DNA of 58,540 nucleotides, taken from Bdellovibrionia bacterium. GTDB taxonomy: Bacteria; Bdellovibrionota; Bdellovibrionia; Bdellovibrionales; JAUICD01. The notes under the pieces were generated by a model. It was not told where the DNA came from and ran no database searches. It was given only the letters and a program-made list of their open reading frames with translations. Shown piece after piece: positions 17,031 to 25,315 of the stretch (position 1 is its first letter; each line of letters starts with the position of its first letter). The translations under genes and the position numbers were made by a program. The stretch spans positions 1-58,540 of the forward strand of contig JAUICD010000017.1 in the NCBI GenBank assembly GCA_030427965.1, written 5' to 3'.

Positions 17031-19043
17031 ATGGATAAAGTGTTTCAGGTTTTATTGATAAAAATTATTTTACTTGTTGGGTTTAGTAGTGCGCAGGCTG
17101 CAAGTTTAAAGTGCCCATTTATTCATCCAGTTATTAACACAATGCTTAGGCAGCATATTGTTTACAATAAATACTCTTCGAATTTAGAGTCTAGGTCCAT
17201 TGATCAATATATAAAACACTTAGACTCTTCAAAACTTTATTTATTGAAATCAGATATTCCAGTGATTAAGAAAACTTTGAAAGGCTTGTTTTCCAAACTG
17301 GATAAGAGAGGTGGTAACTGTGATGCAATCCATGCTGTTCATAAAATTTATGTCAAACGTGTAGAAGAACGATCCAAGTTTGCTGAAAAATTTCTTGGGG
17401 ACAACTACAAATTCGATGATAAGGTTTCAATTCTTTTAGATAGTGACTCAAGAGAGTTTCCAAGAAATACGAAGGAAGCTAACAAATTTCAGTCGAATTA
17501 TATACACTTCCAAATAGCAAATTTCAAAGCCTCTGAGATGAAACTTAAGGAAGCCAAAGATCTTGTTATAAAAAGATACAAAAGAGCCTTGAAAAGACTA
17601 GCTGAGCAAGATCAAGAAGATATCTACTCGGACTATCTGGATGCTTTTGCTCATTCTTTAGATCCGCATTCGAGTTTTCTTTCAAAAGAAAAGCTTGAGG
17701 AGTTTCAAATCCAAATGAGACTTTCACTTGAAGGGATTGGAGCGACTCTGAGTTCTCAAGATGGATACACAGTCATTGAGCAATTGATTAAGGGTGGTGC
17801 AGCAGAGGGGTCGGGCTTACTTGAATCTCAAGATAAGATTATTGCTGTTGGTCAGGGTGCTAAAGGGGACTTTGAACCAATTATTGATATGCCACTCAAT
17901 GAAGTTGTTCGAATGATTCGAGGGAAAAAAGGGACAAAAGTTCGACTTAAGATTCTTCGCAGAAAAGCTGGGGAGACAGAGAGGTTTGAAGTCACTCTTA
18001 TTCGCAAAAAAATCAATTTAGAAGAAGAGGCTGCAAACATTCGATATGTGAAGCGCGAGGTAGATGGGAAAAAGAGAACGATTGGAGTTATTGAATTTCC
18101 ATCATTTTATTTGGACCCACGTGAAGGTGGAAGATCGTGTTCAAGGGATATTAAAAAGTTACTTGTAGAGGCGAATAAGAAAAAGGTGGATGGAATTGTC
18201 TTAGACATGTCGACAAATGGTGGTGGAAGCCTTGACGAGGCTGTGAACGTCGCGGGGCTTTTCTTTAAAACAGGAAATGTTGTAAAAACTCGTGGTGGAA
18301 GATTTTCAGAAGCACTTGCTGATAAGGACCCAGACGTCAATTACACAGGTCCTTTGGTTGTCTTAACAAGTCGATTTAGTGCTTCAGCTTCTGAGATCGT
18401 AGCGGGAGCTCTTCAGGATTACAAAAGAGCTGTTATTGTGGGTGCGGATCACACTTTTGGAAAGGGAAGCGTTCAAACTGTGAGGGATTTGCCTCCAGGG
18501 CTTGGTGCTTTTAAAGTCACAATAGGTATGTTCTTTGTCCCAGGTGGAAAGAGCACACAACATCGAGGTGTGGAGGCAGATGTCGTTCTCCCAAGTCCAT
18601 ACTCATTAGATGATATCGGTGAAAAGAGTTTGGACTATTCACTACCGCCAAAAGAGATTGGGTCATTCCTCTCATCTGATGCCTATGTAAAGTCTGGTAA
18701 AGATTTCTGGAGACAACTCGACAAAAAGACCTTGTCGAAGCTTCAAAAAGGGTCAAAGGCTCGTGTTGCAAAAAACAAAGAGTTCAAAAAAATTGTAGAG
18801 GATCTCAAAAAGGCCAAAAAGAAAGACAAACGCATTCATGTGTCTGAGGTCTTAAAAGAAAAAGATGAGAAGGTCGCTAAAGAAGCAGAAACCAAAAAGA
18901 AACGGAAAGATCCCAATTTTAGAGAAAAAGAGTACATGAAAAGAGCTGATTTACAGGAAGCGATCAACGTCACAGCAGACCTTGTCCAGTACTATGATGT
19001 GAAGCAGGTTGTAGCTGGATCGAATAAAAGCGATGACACTTAA
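17031..19043 (+). CDS. Prc/Tsp-like S41 carboxy-terminal processing protease
   Basis: Periplasmic tail-specific protease that degrades or trims proteins from their C-termini. The ATG at 17031 is chosen (GAGG just upstream and a compact signal peptide MDKVFQVLLIKIILLVGFSSAQA); the frame also has an ATG at 17007. Domains: N-terminal TSP domain (~20-215), PDZ (LSLEGIGATLSSQDG..., ~225-310), S41 catalytic core with Ser in RFSASASEIVAG and Lys in FGKGSVQ, and a C-terminal DUF3340-like helical region rich in Lys/Glu (~560-670). ~670 residues match E. coli Prc. In other bacteria Prc tunes murein hydrolase levels, which would be relevant to the endopeptidase at 39876. Confidence 0.92.
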   Translation: MDKVFQVLLIKIILLVGFSSAQAASLKCPFIHPVINTMLRQHIVYNKYSSNLESRSIDQYIKHLDSSKLYLLKSDIPVIKKTLKGLFSKLDKRGGNCDAIHAVHKIYVKRVEERSKFAEKFLGDNYKFDDKVSILLDSDSREFPRNTKEANKFQSNYIHFQIANFKASEMKLKEAKDLVIKRYKRALKRLAEQDQEDIYSDYLDAFAHSLDPHSSFLSKEKLEEFQIQMRLSLEGIGATLSSQDGYTVIEQLIKGGAAEGSGLLESQDKIIAVGQGAKGDFEPIIDMPLNEVVRMIRGKKGTKVRLKILRRKAGETERFEVTLIRKKINLEEEAANIRYVKREVDGKKRTIGVIEFPSFYLDPREGGRSCSRDIKKLLVEANKKKVDGIVLDMSTNGGGSLDEAVNVAGLFFKTGNVVKTRGGRFSEALADKDPDVNYTGPLVVLTSRFSASASEIVAGALQDYKRAVIVGADHTFGKGSVQTVRDLPPGLGAFKVTIGMFFVPGGKSTQHRGVEADVVLPSPYSLDDIGEKSLDYSLPPKEIGSFLSSDAYVKSGKDFWRQLDKKTLSKLQKGSKARVAKNKEFKKIVEDLKKAKKKDKRIHVSEVLKEKDEKVAKEAETKKKRKDPNFREKEYMKRADLQEAINVTADLVQYYDVKQVVAGSNKSDDT

Positions 19044-19119
19044 GAGAGTTGTAAATAACTGAATTGAGAGCTTGAAAACACGGCCGCAATCTGGTTTTTT
19101 AGTCGGCATGGAGCGAATT

Positions 19120-20214
19120 ATGCCGCGAAATAGCACGTCGCGTAAAAAGACATCAGACAAACGTAAAAAAGTGACTAAGGCTACTAAGAAATCACCTGCA
19201 AAATCTAGTGGTGGCCGTAAATCTTTGCCATTAGAGAAAGACCTACTGCTTAACATGTATGATCTTATGGTGAAGAGTCGTGTGCTCGAAGAGCGCATGA
19301 TTAAAATCTATAAAATGGGTCAGGCTTATTTTTGGATTGGTGGGCCGGGCGAAGAGGGGTTTGGCGTTCCTCTTGGTCTCTTGGTGAACAAGGGAATGGG
19401 GCATGAACACGATTGGTTGCATCTTCATTATCGTTGTACACCAACTTTAATTGCCATGGGTATGCCGATGATTGATGCGGTTCGATTGATCATGAACAAA
19501 GCGACTGATCCAAGTACGGGTGGCCGAAACTTTTCCAATCACTACTGTTATCCACAATGGAATGTTGCGCCTGTGACATCGCCCATTGAAGTTCAATATA
19601 GTGTTGCCATAGGAACAGCCTGGGCACAGAAGCGTGAGAAGGCAAAAGGTGTCACTATTGTGAGCGGTGGGGATGCTGGCACGGCAGAAGGGGACTTTGC
19701 TTCATGCCTGGTTTGGGCTTCACGTCCTGGAAATGAACTTCCAATGTTGATCACTGTTCAAAACAATCGTTGGGGAATATCGACCTCGTATGAAACTCAA
19801 CATGGTGAAAAATATATTGCAGATCGTGGTAAGGCATTTGGTATTCGAACGGCTGTTATAAATGGCAATGATCCCATTGAGTGTTATTTGAAAACTCAAG
19901 AAGAGCTCAATTATATCAAAAAAACCGGAAAACCAGTTCTTGCGGAATACAAAGTCTCAAGACTCTATGGACATTCCTCAGCAAGTGGAGCCAACCTTCA
20001 TGAAGAGGAAGAAGATGTTTTAAAGACATTTGAAGCCCAACTTTTGAAAAGTGGCGTGTTGAAAAAAGCTACAATCCAAGATGTTTACAAAAAGTATTAC
20101 GATGAATCTTTAAAGGCGATGAAGAAAGTGAAAGACGAGGCAGACCCGACAAAAGAGTCTATTTGGGATCATATTTACTTTGATAATGAGAATGCAGACT
20201 GGAGAAAGTTCTAA
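19120..20214 (+). CDS. 2-oxoacid dehydrogenase E1 component, alpha subunit
   Basis: TPP-dependent alpha subunit of a branched-chain 2-oxoacid (or pyruvate) dehydrogenase. TPP/metal motif GGDAGTAEGDF...QNNRWGIS (~185-225), and the phosphorylation-loop-like region YGHSSASGAN. The ATG at 19120 with GGAG six bases upstream is the best start, though the frame opens at 19072. The first ~40 residues are a Lys/Ser/Arg-rich extension (PRNSTSRKKTSDKRKK) not usual in the family. The stop overlaps the beta-subunit ATG by one base (TAATG). E2 and E3 genes are not in the window, so the complex must be completed from elsewhere. Pyruvate versus branched-chain specificity is not decidable here. Confidence 0.88.
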   Translation: MPRNSTSRKKTSDKRKKVTKATKKSPAKSSGGRKSLPLEKDLLLNMYDLMVKSRVLEERMIKIYKMGQAYFWIGGPGEEGFGVPLGLLVNKGMGHEHDWLHLHYRCTPTLIAMGMPMIDAVRLIMNKATDPSTGGRNFSNHYCYPQWNVAPVTSPIEVQYSVAIGTAWAQKREKAKGVTIVSGGDAGTAEGDFASCLVWASRPGNELPMLITVQNNRWGISTSYETQHGEKYIADRGKAFGIRTAVINGNDPIECYLKTQEELNYIKKTGKPVLAEYKVSRLYGHSSASGANLHEEEEDVLKTFEAQLLKSGVLKKATIQDVYKKYYDESLKAMKKVKDEADPTKESIWDHIYFDNENADWRKF

Positions 20215-21269
20215 TGGCAAATATGGCTCAAGCCATTCGGTTGGCTCTCCACTATGGCGAAACCCAATTGGGTGTAAAAGACATATTCGGTGAAGATGTT
20301 GGCCCTCCTCTTGGCGGTGTATTCACTGCAACTCAAGGACTTGAAACTGCTTGGAACACTCCGCTTGATGAACGTGGGATAGTGGGAATGGCTGCTGGTA
20401 TTGCAATGACGGGTGATCGGTGTGTCGCTGAAATTCAATTTGTGGACTATATTTTCAACACAATTGATTTATTAAAAATGGTTGGAAACACTTATTGGTG
20501 TACAAATGGTCAAGTGAACTTACCACTTGTTTTGATGACACCTGTTGGAGCTGGAATTCGAGGATCTGTTTATCACAGTCATAGTTTTGAAGCTTGGGCT
20601 TCACGGATTCAGGGGTGGAAGATCGTTATGCCAAGCACTCCTTATGAAGCCTATGGATTATTGATTTCTGCGATTGAAGACCCAAACCCTGTTATGTTTT
20701 TGAAGCCAAAGTCACTACTGCGGGTTCGAGGAGAGGAGTTGATTCCAGGTGAGCCGATTGAAAAAGAACTGAGGCTTGGTATCGATGCTCCTGTTGGAGT
20801 TGCTAGAAAGAAGTGGAAGCCCAAGTGGCCAGATGTTGAGCGTGTGGCCATTCCGATTGGTGAGGGTAGAGTCAAACATCCAGGCAAAGATATTACGATT
20901 GTGACCTATGGACGGATGGTACTATCGAGTTTGAATGTTGCAAAAAAGTTAAGTTCTGAAGGCATAGGTGTTGAAGTTGTGGATTTGAGATCTATCTATC
21001 CTTATGATTGGCAGATGATCAAGGAAAGTGTCCACAAAACAGGTCGCGTAGTATTTGTAAATGAAGAAACAGATGTCACAAACTTTGCCGAACATCTTGT
21101 TTATAGGTGTAATCAAGAACTCTTTTATGATCTTTTGTCGAGACCTCAAGTTGTTGCGGGCAAAAATGTTCCTGGAGTTGGCTTGCACAATAATTTGGAA
21201 GAGGCAACGATTCCAGGTGAGATTGAAATTGAAAAAGCTGTGAGAGAATCTGTAACTGAAGTTCCTTAA
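20214..21269 (+). CDS. 2-oxoacid dehydrogenase E1 component, beta subunit
   Basis: 351 residues forming the alpha2-beta2 heterotetramer with the preceding gene. N-terminal Transket_pyr domain with FGEDVG (~26-31) and GIAMTGDRCVAEIQFVDYIF, and C-terminal transketolase domain with DITIVTYGRMV and VEVVDLRSIYPYDW. Its length is slightly above the usual ~325-340 because of an insert around 185-210 (ARKKWKPKWPDVERVAIPIG). Translationally coupled to the alpha subunit by a one-base stop/start overlap. The next gene starts 16 bases later, so this may be a three-gene operon. Confidence 0.92.
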   Translation: MANMAQAIRLALHYGETQLGVKDIFGEDVGPPLGGVFTATQGLETAWNTPLDERGIVGMAAGIAMTGDRCVAEIQFVDYIFNTIDLLKMVGNTYWCTNGQVNLPLVLMTPVGAGIRGSVYHSHSFEAWASRIQGWKIVMPSTPYEAYGLLISAIEDPNPVMFLKPKSLLRVRGEELIPGEPIEKELRLGIDAPVGVARKKWKPKWPDVERVAIPIGEGRVKHPGKDITIVTYGRMVLSSLNVAKKLSSEGIGVEVVDLRSIYPYDWQMIKESVHKTGRVVFVNEETDVTNFAEHLVYRCNQELFYDLLSRPQVVAGKNVPGVGLHNNLEEATIPGEIEIEKAVRESVTEVP

Positions 21270-21285
21270 AACAAGATGGGTTAAA

Positions 21286-22104
21286 ATGACAAAAAAGAGA
21301 GTGCCTTCTTCTAAGAATAAAACGTTTGATAAATACAAATATTATATAAACTCTGTGCAATGCCCAGATGCGGATGCTGAATTTTTTGATAAAACCTATA
21401 AAGAAGTCAGAGGCAAAAAATCTGAAGCGATCACACTTCGTGAGGATTTTTGTGGAACCTTTTTGATTAGCTGTGAGTGGATCAAGCTCAATCCAAAAAA
21501 GAAAGCACATGGTGTTGATTTAGACTCAGAACCTTTGAATTACGGAAAGAAAAACCATTTACCGAAACTTACTAAAGAACAGCAAAAACGACTGGTTCTG
21601 CATAAAAAAAATGTTTTAAATCCAAACGTTGCAAAAGCAGATATTATTTCAGCTTCCAATTTTTCATATTATATTTTTAAAGAGCGTGAAACTTTGAAAT
21701 CCTATTTTTCAACATCTCGAAAGCAACTCAATAAAAATGGCCTATTTATTATAGACTGCTTTGGTGGAAGTGGATGCATGGAGCCAAATGAAGAAGAAAC
21801 AGAACATGATGGTTTTTCTTACTTTTGGGATCAAGACTCTTATGACCCTGTTACAAATCATGCGCTTTATTACATTCATTTTAAAGTCGATGGTGAAAAA
21901 AAACGTGAGAAAGTTTTCACCTATGATTGGCGTATGTGGAGTATTCCTGAGCTTAAGGATATCCTTTTGGATGCTGGATTTAAAAAAGTCCATGTCTATT
22001 GGGAGGGAACTGATGACGATGGTGAGGGTGACGGTGTTTATACGCGTACTGAAGTTGGCGAGGCCTGTGAATCTTGGGTGGCCTATTTGGTAGCTGAAAA
22101 ATAA
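21286..22104 (+). CDS. Class I SAM-dependent methyltransferase
   Basis: 272 residues. SAM-binding Rossmann features: LREDFCGTFLISCEW (~48-62, a motif I variant), HGVDLDSEPL (~70-79, acidic end of beta2), ADIISASNFSYY (~113-124) and NGLFIIDCFGG (~148-158). It has a basic N-terminus and no signal peptide. Substrate unknown; the variant motif I is of the type found in uncharacterised bacterial methyltransferases. Sixteen bases after the E1 beta gene, so probably co-transcribed, but no functional link is obvious. MITE copy D follows the stop. Confidence 0.85.
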   Translation: MTKKRVPSSKNKTFDKYKYYINSVQCPDADAEFFDKTYKEVRGKKSEAITLREDFCGTFLISCEWIKLNPKKKAHGVDLDSEPLNYGKKNHLPKLTKEQQKRLVLHKKNVLNPNVAKADIISASNFSYYIFKERETLKSYFSTSRKQLNKNGLFIIDCFGGSGCMEPNEEETEHDGFSYFWDQDSYDPVTNHALYYIHFKVDGEKKREKVFTYDWRMWSIPELKDILLDAGFKKVHVYWEGTDDDGEGDGVYTRTEVGEACESWVAYLVAEK

Positions 22105-22128
22105 TGAGCTTCAGAGTTCCCCCACTTA

Positions 22129-22313
22129 AGCCCTTAAATACTTAAAAACTCTCTAAAAACTCTCTAAAAACTCTCTAAAAACTCACAAACTGTTCTCAAG
22201 CCAGTGGCCGCTTATTCTGTGATCAGCCACTTGAGGAACTCACTTTTAAAGAGTTTTTAAGCACTTAAGAGCTTAGGGTGATGAAATGAACAGCGCTGCT
22301 GTAGGGCAGCTTC
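22129..22313. repeat. MITE family copy D (left terminal repeat lost)
   Basis: Long arms 22129-22152 and 22250-22273 are complementary at 21 of 24 positions. Inside, GTTCTCAAGCCAGTGGC pairs imperfectly with GCCACTTGAGGAAC. The right terminal repeat is diverged (AACAGCGCTGCTGTAGGGCAGCTT). The left terminal repeat is absent and no flanking duplication is seen. Confidence 0.7.
22144..22184. repeat. 11-bp tandem repeat (3.7 units) inside MITE copy D
   Basis: Three exact units AAAAACTCTCT plus a partial fourth (AAAAACTC). The matching arm in the other copies has only one or two degenerate units, so it looks like a local slippage expansion. Confidence 0.9.
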
Positions 22314-22442
22314 TAATTTTTTCTGAATACATTTTATAGAGATTGGAAAAATCTGCAACTTTCATTAATAGTTTCAATGATTTGAGGCTTTCCCTCTATA
22401 CTTCAGGTCAATTCAAGACACCTATCAACGGAGGCGCATCAC

Positions 22443-24191
22443 GTGGTCACTGCAAATCACTCTATGCGGATTATAATGCTCACTTTGCTTTTTTTCTCGG
22501 CTCACTTTTCACAAGCGAGTACGGATTTGGTTACACAGCCTATTTTTGTGGAAAAAGAATGTGCAGGCTATCTTCATCCATTGAGATTTTCTGTGTCGGA
22601 AGCTGTGGCTTTTAAAGATTTGCCCTTTGAACGATTTAGTAACTCAGAGGTAAAGCCAAAATACTTTCACAAAGAATTGGGGGAGTTGGGATACGCGGCA
22701 ATTGGTCGCCAGTTTTTGATTCAGGCTCCTGATGGAAGCTATTATACCTTTCAAGTCGTAGCTCCTGTGATTGATGGAGATTGGGAACATGTTGTGATTC
22801 GTGAAATCACGACAAAAGAAACATTTGTGATTACCGTATCAGAGTCAAAAGAAGTTTTTAAAAATGTCCACATGGTACACTCTGGTGATTATAAAGGTGT
22901 GTCCAAAGATGAAGAACGCTTGCCAATTGAAACACAGTGGAGAGATTCAGCTCCCTGGGGTGGAGATGTGGATGATCAAGTTGTAAAACTTAGGGTCCAA
23001 ATTTCAAATTTGGTAAAAAGTACGAACAGAAAGCGATCTGCATATTCTATAATGAGAGAATTGAGAAAAACACGACTTGCAGAAAGACTTGCAATCAATG
23101 CTGCAGGAAATTTGGATGCAGCAGAAGCGATGTTGAAGGCAGATTTGATGCCAGTCTACGATGCAGTCATTCGTTTAAGAAAATCAAAACCTAAGTTTGA
23201 TGAGCTTTTGGAGAAAGTAAAGAAACACAATAGAGATGGTGTGGACACTGACATGGAACTCTATGAACAGTTTGAGAAAGCACAGTTTGAGGTTGAGGGG
23301 GATTATAAAGTACTTGGAAGTTTTTTGGATCGATACATTGATGCCTACGACTATATTTTTCATGAGGCTAGGAGCACGGTGAATTACGGTACCACAAGAC
23401 GGAATATTCAATTGATCCAGAGAAAAATATATGCCGAACTTTTGGGGCTTGCGCCTACAGTTGAGGAGGTCATGTATCAATTTCGCCAAAGTCCGATTCC
23501 AATGTTGAGTCGCTTGCAATCCAGGCTTGCGTACGAAAAGAGAGCTGCAAGGAGACTTTGGCGTGCGTGGTTTTCAAATGCATTTTTTGCAACTCACACC
23601 CCAAGTATTCCAAATGCTCCAGATTGGGTGAAGAAGTTTTATCTTTGGGTGAAGAAGGACTCACTTGATCGAAATTCCATTGAAATGTATATGACAGATA
23701 TTGTGCGGCTTCGAGCGCATGCTGTAGATCTGCAGGTATCGCTTTCTGAACTTCAAGAAAACCCAGATGAAGAGAAGAAGTTGAAGCTTCAAAAATCTCT
23801 TCTAAGAGAGGTGAGGGTGCTAGCTGCAAGTGGAGAAGGTGCTCTTACATTTCTTTACCGCGTGATTGATGACCCTGTTTTGGAGTGGGTGAGAGAAGAG
23901 ATTGATCCTTTGTTGCTAGATTCAGAAATTGTTGCACATTTAAATGGATTTGAAAAAGAAGTAGATAAGGCCAAAGCAGATGCACTTCTAGCTGGAGATT
24001 TAAAGATCGAAGAAAAGCCTAAGCAAAGACTGCTTGCTAAAATGTTGGGTGCAAGTGTCAAGCTGGCAGGTGTCTGGGTTTTAACAGATGCTGGGTTTGA
24101 TGTTTTTGGCGTAGATTTAAATCTTCAAATGATTATGGGCAAAGTTGGAATGGATGGAATTTACGAGACACTTGCTCAGTTTTTAAACTAG
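22443..24191 (+). CDS. Large secreted protein of unknown function
   Basis: 582 residues from GTG, with GGAGG eight bases upstream. Signal peptide (MRIIMLTLLFFSAHFSQAS, ~8-26). Then a ~120-residue beta-rich domain (to about GVSKDEERLP), and a long, charged, mainly helical region (~180-540) with coiled-coil character and clusters of Arg/Lys (AYEKRAARRLWRAWF). Near the end is a short hydrophobic helix (~545-565). I recognise no catalytic motif or known family. It stands alone between a repeat copy and convergent genes, so context gives no function. Could be a periplasmic scaffold or envelope protein. Confidence 0.7.
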   Translation: MVTANHSMRIIMLTLLFFSAHFSQASTDLVTQPIFVEKECAGYLHPLRFSVSEAVAFKDLPFERFSNSEVKPKYFHKELGELGYAAIGRQFLIQAPDGSYYTFQVVAPVIDGDWEHVVIREITTKETFVITVSESKEVFKNVHMVHSGDYKGVSKDEERLPIETQWRDSAPWGGDVDDQVVKLRVQISNLVKSTNRKRSAYSIMRELRKTRLAERLAINAAGNLDAAEAMLKADLMPVYDAVIRLRKSKPKFDELLEKVKKHNRDGVDTDMELYEQFEKAQFEVEGDYKVLGSFLDRYIDAYDYIFHEARSTVNYGTTRRNIQLIQRKIYAELLGLAPTVEEVMYQFRQSPIPMLSRLQSRLAYEKRAARRLWRAWFSNAFFATHTPSIPNAPDWVKKFYLWVKKDSLDRNSIEMYMTDIVRLRAHAVDLQVSLSELQENPDEEKKLKLQKSLLREVRVLAASGEGALTFLYRVIDDPVLEWVREEIDPLLLDSEIVAHLNGFEKEVDKAKADALLAGDLKIEEKPKQRLLAKMLGASVKLAGVWVLTDAGFDVFGVDLNLQMIMGKVGMDGIYETLAQFLN

Positions 24192-24367
24192 ATGTGTGCA
24201 ATAAATATCTACCAGTGACTCAAATTTCTGTGCATTTATGTCCCACGTACCGACAAGGGACTAGGGGTTGATTCCTTGCCCCAGTATAAAACAGGAGAGC
24301 GTCTTCAAAGCTTGAAATTAAAAAAAACAAAGTGTTAGACCTGAGAATGTTTTTTTAACGCGAGTTG

Positions 24368-24382
24368 CCCCCTGCGCGGGGG
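24368..24382. terminator. GC-rich hairpin, possible terminator
   Basis: CCCCC-TGCGC-GGGGG between the convergent genes ending at 24191 and 24394. The stem is strong but the following T-tract is weak (GATTTGGG on plus; none on minus). Confidence 0.3.
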
Positions 24383-24393
24383 GATTTGGGTTG

Positions 24394-25041
24394 CTAGCTG
24401 GGTTTTGAAACAAACTCACTTCCGGCAATTGTATATCTCAGTGGAAGAAGTGCGTGATCCCCGGCGTAGTCGATTCCGATACGGGGAGTTTCTCTGATAT
24501 CAGAGGAGCTTATTTTTTTAAACTTGTTGTTCTCTCCAACTGTTATCGGGCCTTTTGTCAGATCCACTTTGTCTTGAAGTTTTGTCAAACCAAAAGCTTG
24601 GCAGAGTTTCCCAGGTCCTGTTGTAAGGTTTTTTATATCTTGAGTTTTGCGATTGTGCTTCATCAGTTTAATGCCTTCTGTTGGTTCAAGTGCGCGTACC
24701 AAGACGGCTTCGGGGATGCCTTTGGTTTGAGTAACGCAATTGAAGCAATAGTACATGCCATAAATTTGGTAGATGTAGGCAACTCCACCTTCCATAAACA
24801 TTGTTTCTGTTCGTGGAGTGCGTTTCCTATTAAAGGTGTGGCACCCCCTATCTTCTATTCCAAGATAGGCTTCGGTTTCAGTTACAATCCCAGAAAAGGT
24901 TTTTCCAGCAATTTGATAGGAGAGCACTTTGCCAAGAAGAGCCTTGGCAACATCAATGGTGTCTTGGAGATAAAAGTCTTTAGGTAAAATGGAATTAATA
25001 AACTTGTTCTCGGATCCACTCAAGATAGTTTGGGTTTCCAT
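24394..25041 (-). CDS. 3-methyladenine DNA glycosylase (AAG/Mpg family)
   Basis: Base-excision repair glycosylase removing alkylated purines. Family landmarks are clear: LLGKVLSYQIAGKTFSGIVTETEAYLG (catalytic Glu in TETEAY), the DNA-intercalating segment GVAYIYQIYGMYYCFN, LVRALEP, TTGPGKLCQAFG and RIGIDYAGDHA. ~215 residues is normal. The ATG at 25041 overlaps the end of cutA by 47 bases and lacks a good ribosome site; the homologous core begins only at LPKDFY, so a start a little downstream is possible. Last gene of the fusA-CNNM-cutA-mpg minus-strand run. Confidence 0.93.
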   Translation of the reverse strand: METQTILSGSENKFINSILPKDFYLQDTIDVAKALLGKVLSYQIAGKTFSGIVTETEAYLGIEDRGCHTFNRKRTPRTETMFMEGGVAYIYQIYGMYYCFNCVTQTKGIPEAVLVRALEPTEGIKLMKHNRKTQDIKNLTTGPGKLCQAFGLTKLQDKVDLTKGPITVGENNKFKKISSSDIRETPRIGIDYAGDHALLPLRYTIAGSEFVSKPS

Positions 25042-25312
25042 CAACTATTTTTGTAAATAAGATGCATGGTGTTTCATAGCTATGGTGTTTTAAAATGGCA
25101 TCCATTACGCGGTTTTTTTGATTCTCAGTGGTTTTAACAATAAGTGCTATTTCGTTTTGTCGTTCAATTCGACCTTGCCATCTGTAGATGGATTTCATTG
25201 TTGGCATAATATTGGCGCAAGCAATAAGACGGTTTTCCATCAAGTTTGCTGCAAGTTGTTCTGCCTCAAGACTATCTCGGCAAGTGATATACCCACTTAG
25301 TTCCCCGGCCAT
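24995..25312 (-). CDS. cutA: CutA1 divalent-ion tolerance protein
   Basis: 105-residue trimeric ferredoxin-like protein. CutA features: ACANIMPTMKSIYRWQGRIERQNEIALIVKT and a C-terminal NPNYLEWI. Originally linked to copper tolerance in E. coli; the actual role is unsettled. GAGGAG before the ATG lies within the end of the upstream CNNM gene, three bases away. Its 3' end overlaps the glycosylase start. Confidence 0.93.
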   Translation of the reverse strand: MAGELSGYITCRDSLEAEQLAANLMENRLIACANIMPTMKSIYRWQGRIERQNEIALIVKTTENQKNRVMDAILKHHSYETPCILFTKIVDGNPNYLEWIREQVY

Positions 25313-25315
25313 TTT

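Larger units (their letters stand above)
22105..22442. other. Gene-free interval with MITE copy D
   Basis: Holds MITE copy D (22129-22313) and about 130 bases of AT-rich leader ahead of the next gene, with a strong GGAGG (22430-22434). A weak promoter-like pair TTGGAA-17-TAATAG (22344-22372) is present. Nothing looks coding on either strand. Confidence 0.6.

Noticed and set aside
22144..22184. CRISPR-like array
   Set aside because: The 11-bp units are adjacent with no spacers and no cas genes are present.
22343..22615. 90-codon plus-strand open frame
   Set aside because: Shadow frame overlapping the start of the secreted protein gene, which has the better ribosome site and signal peptide.
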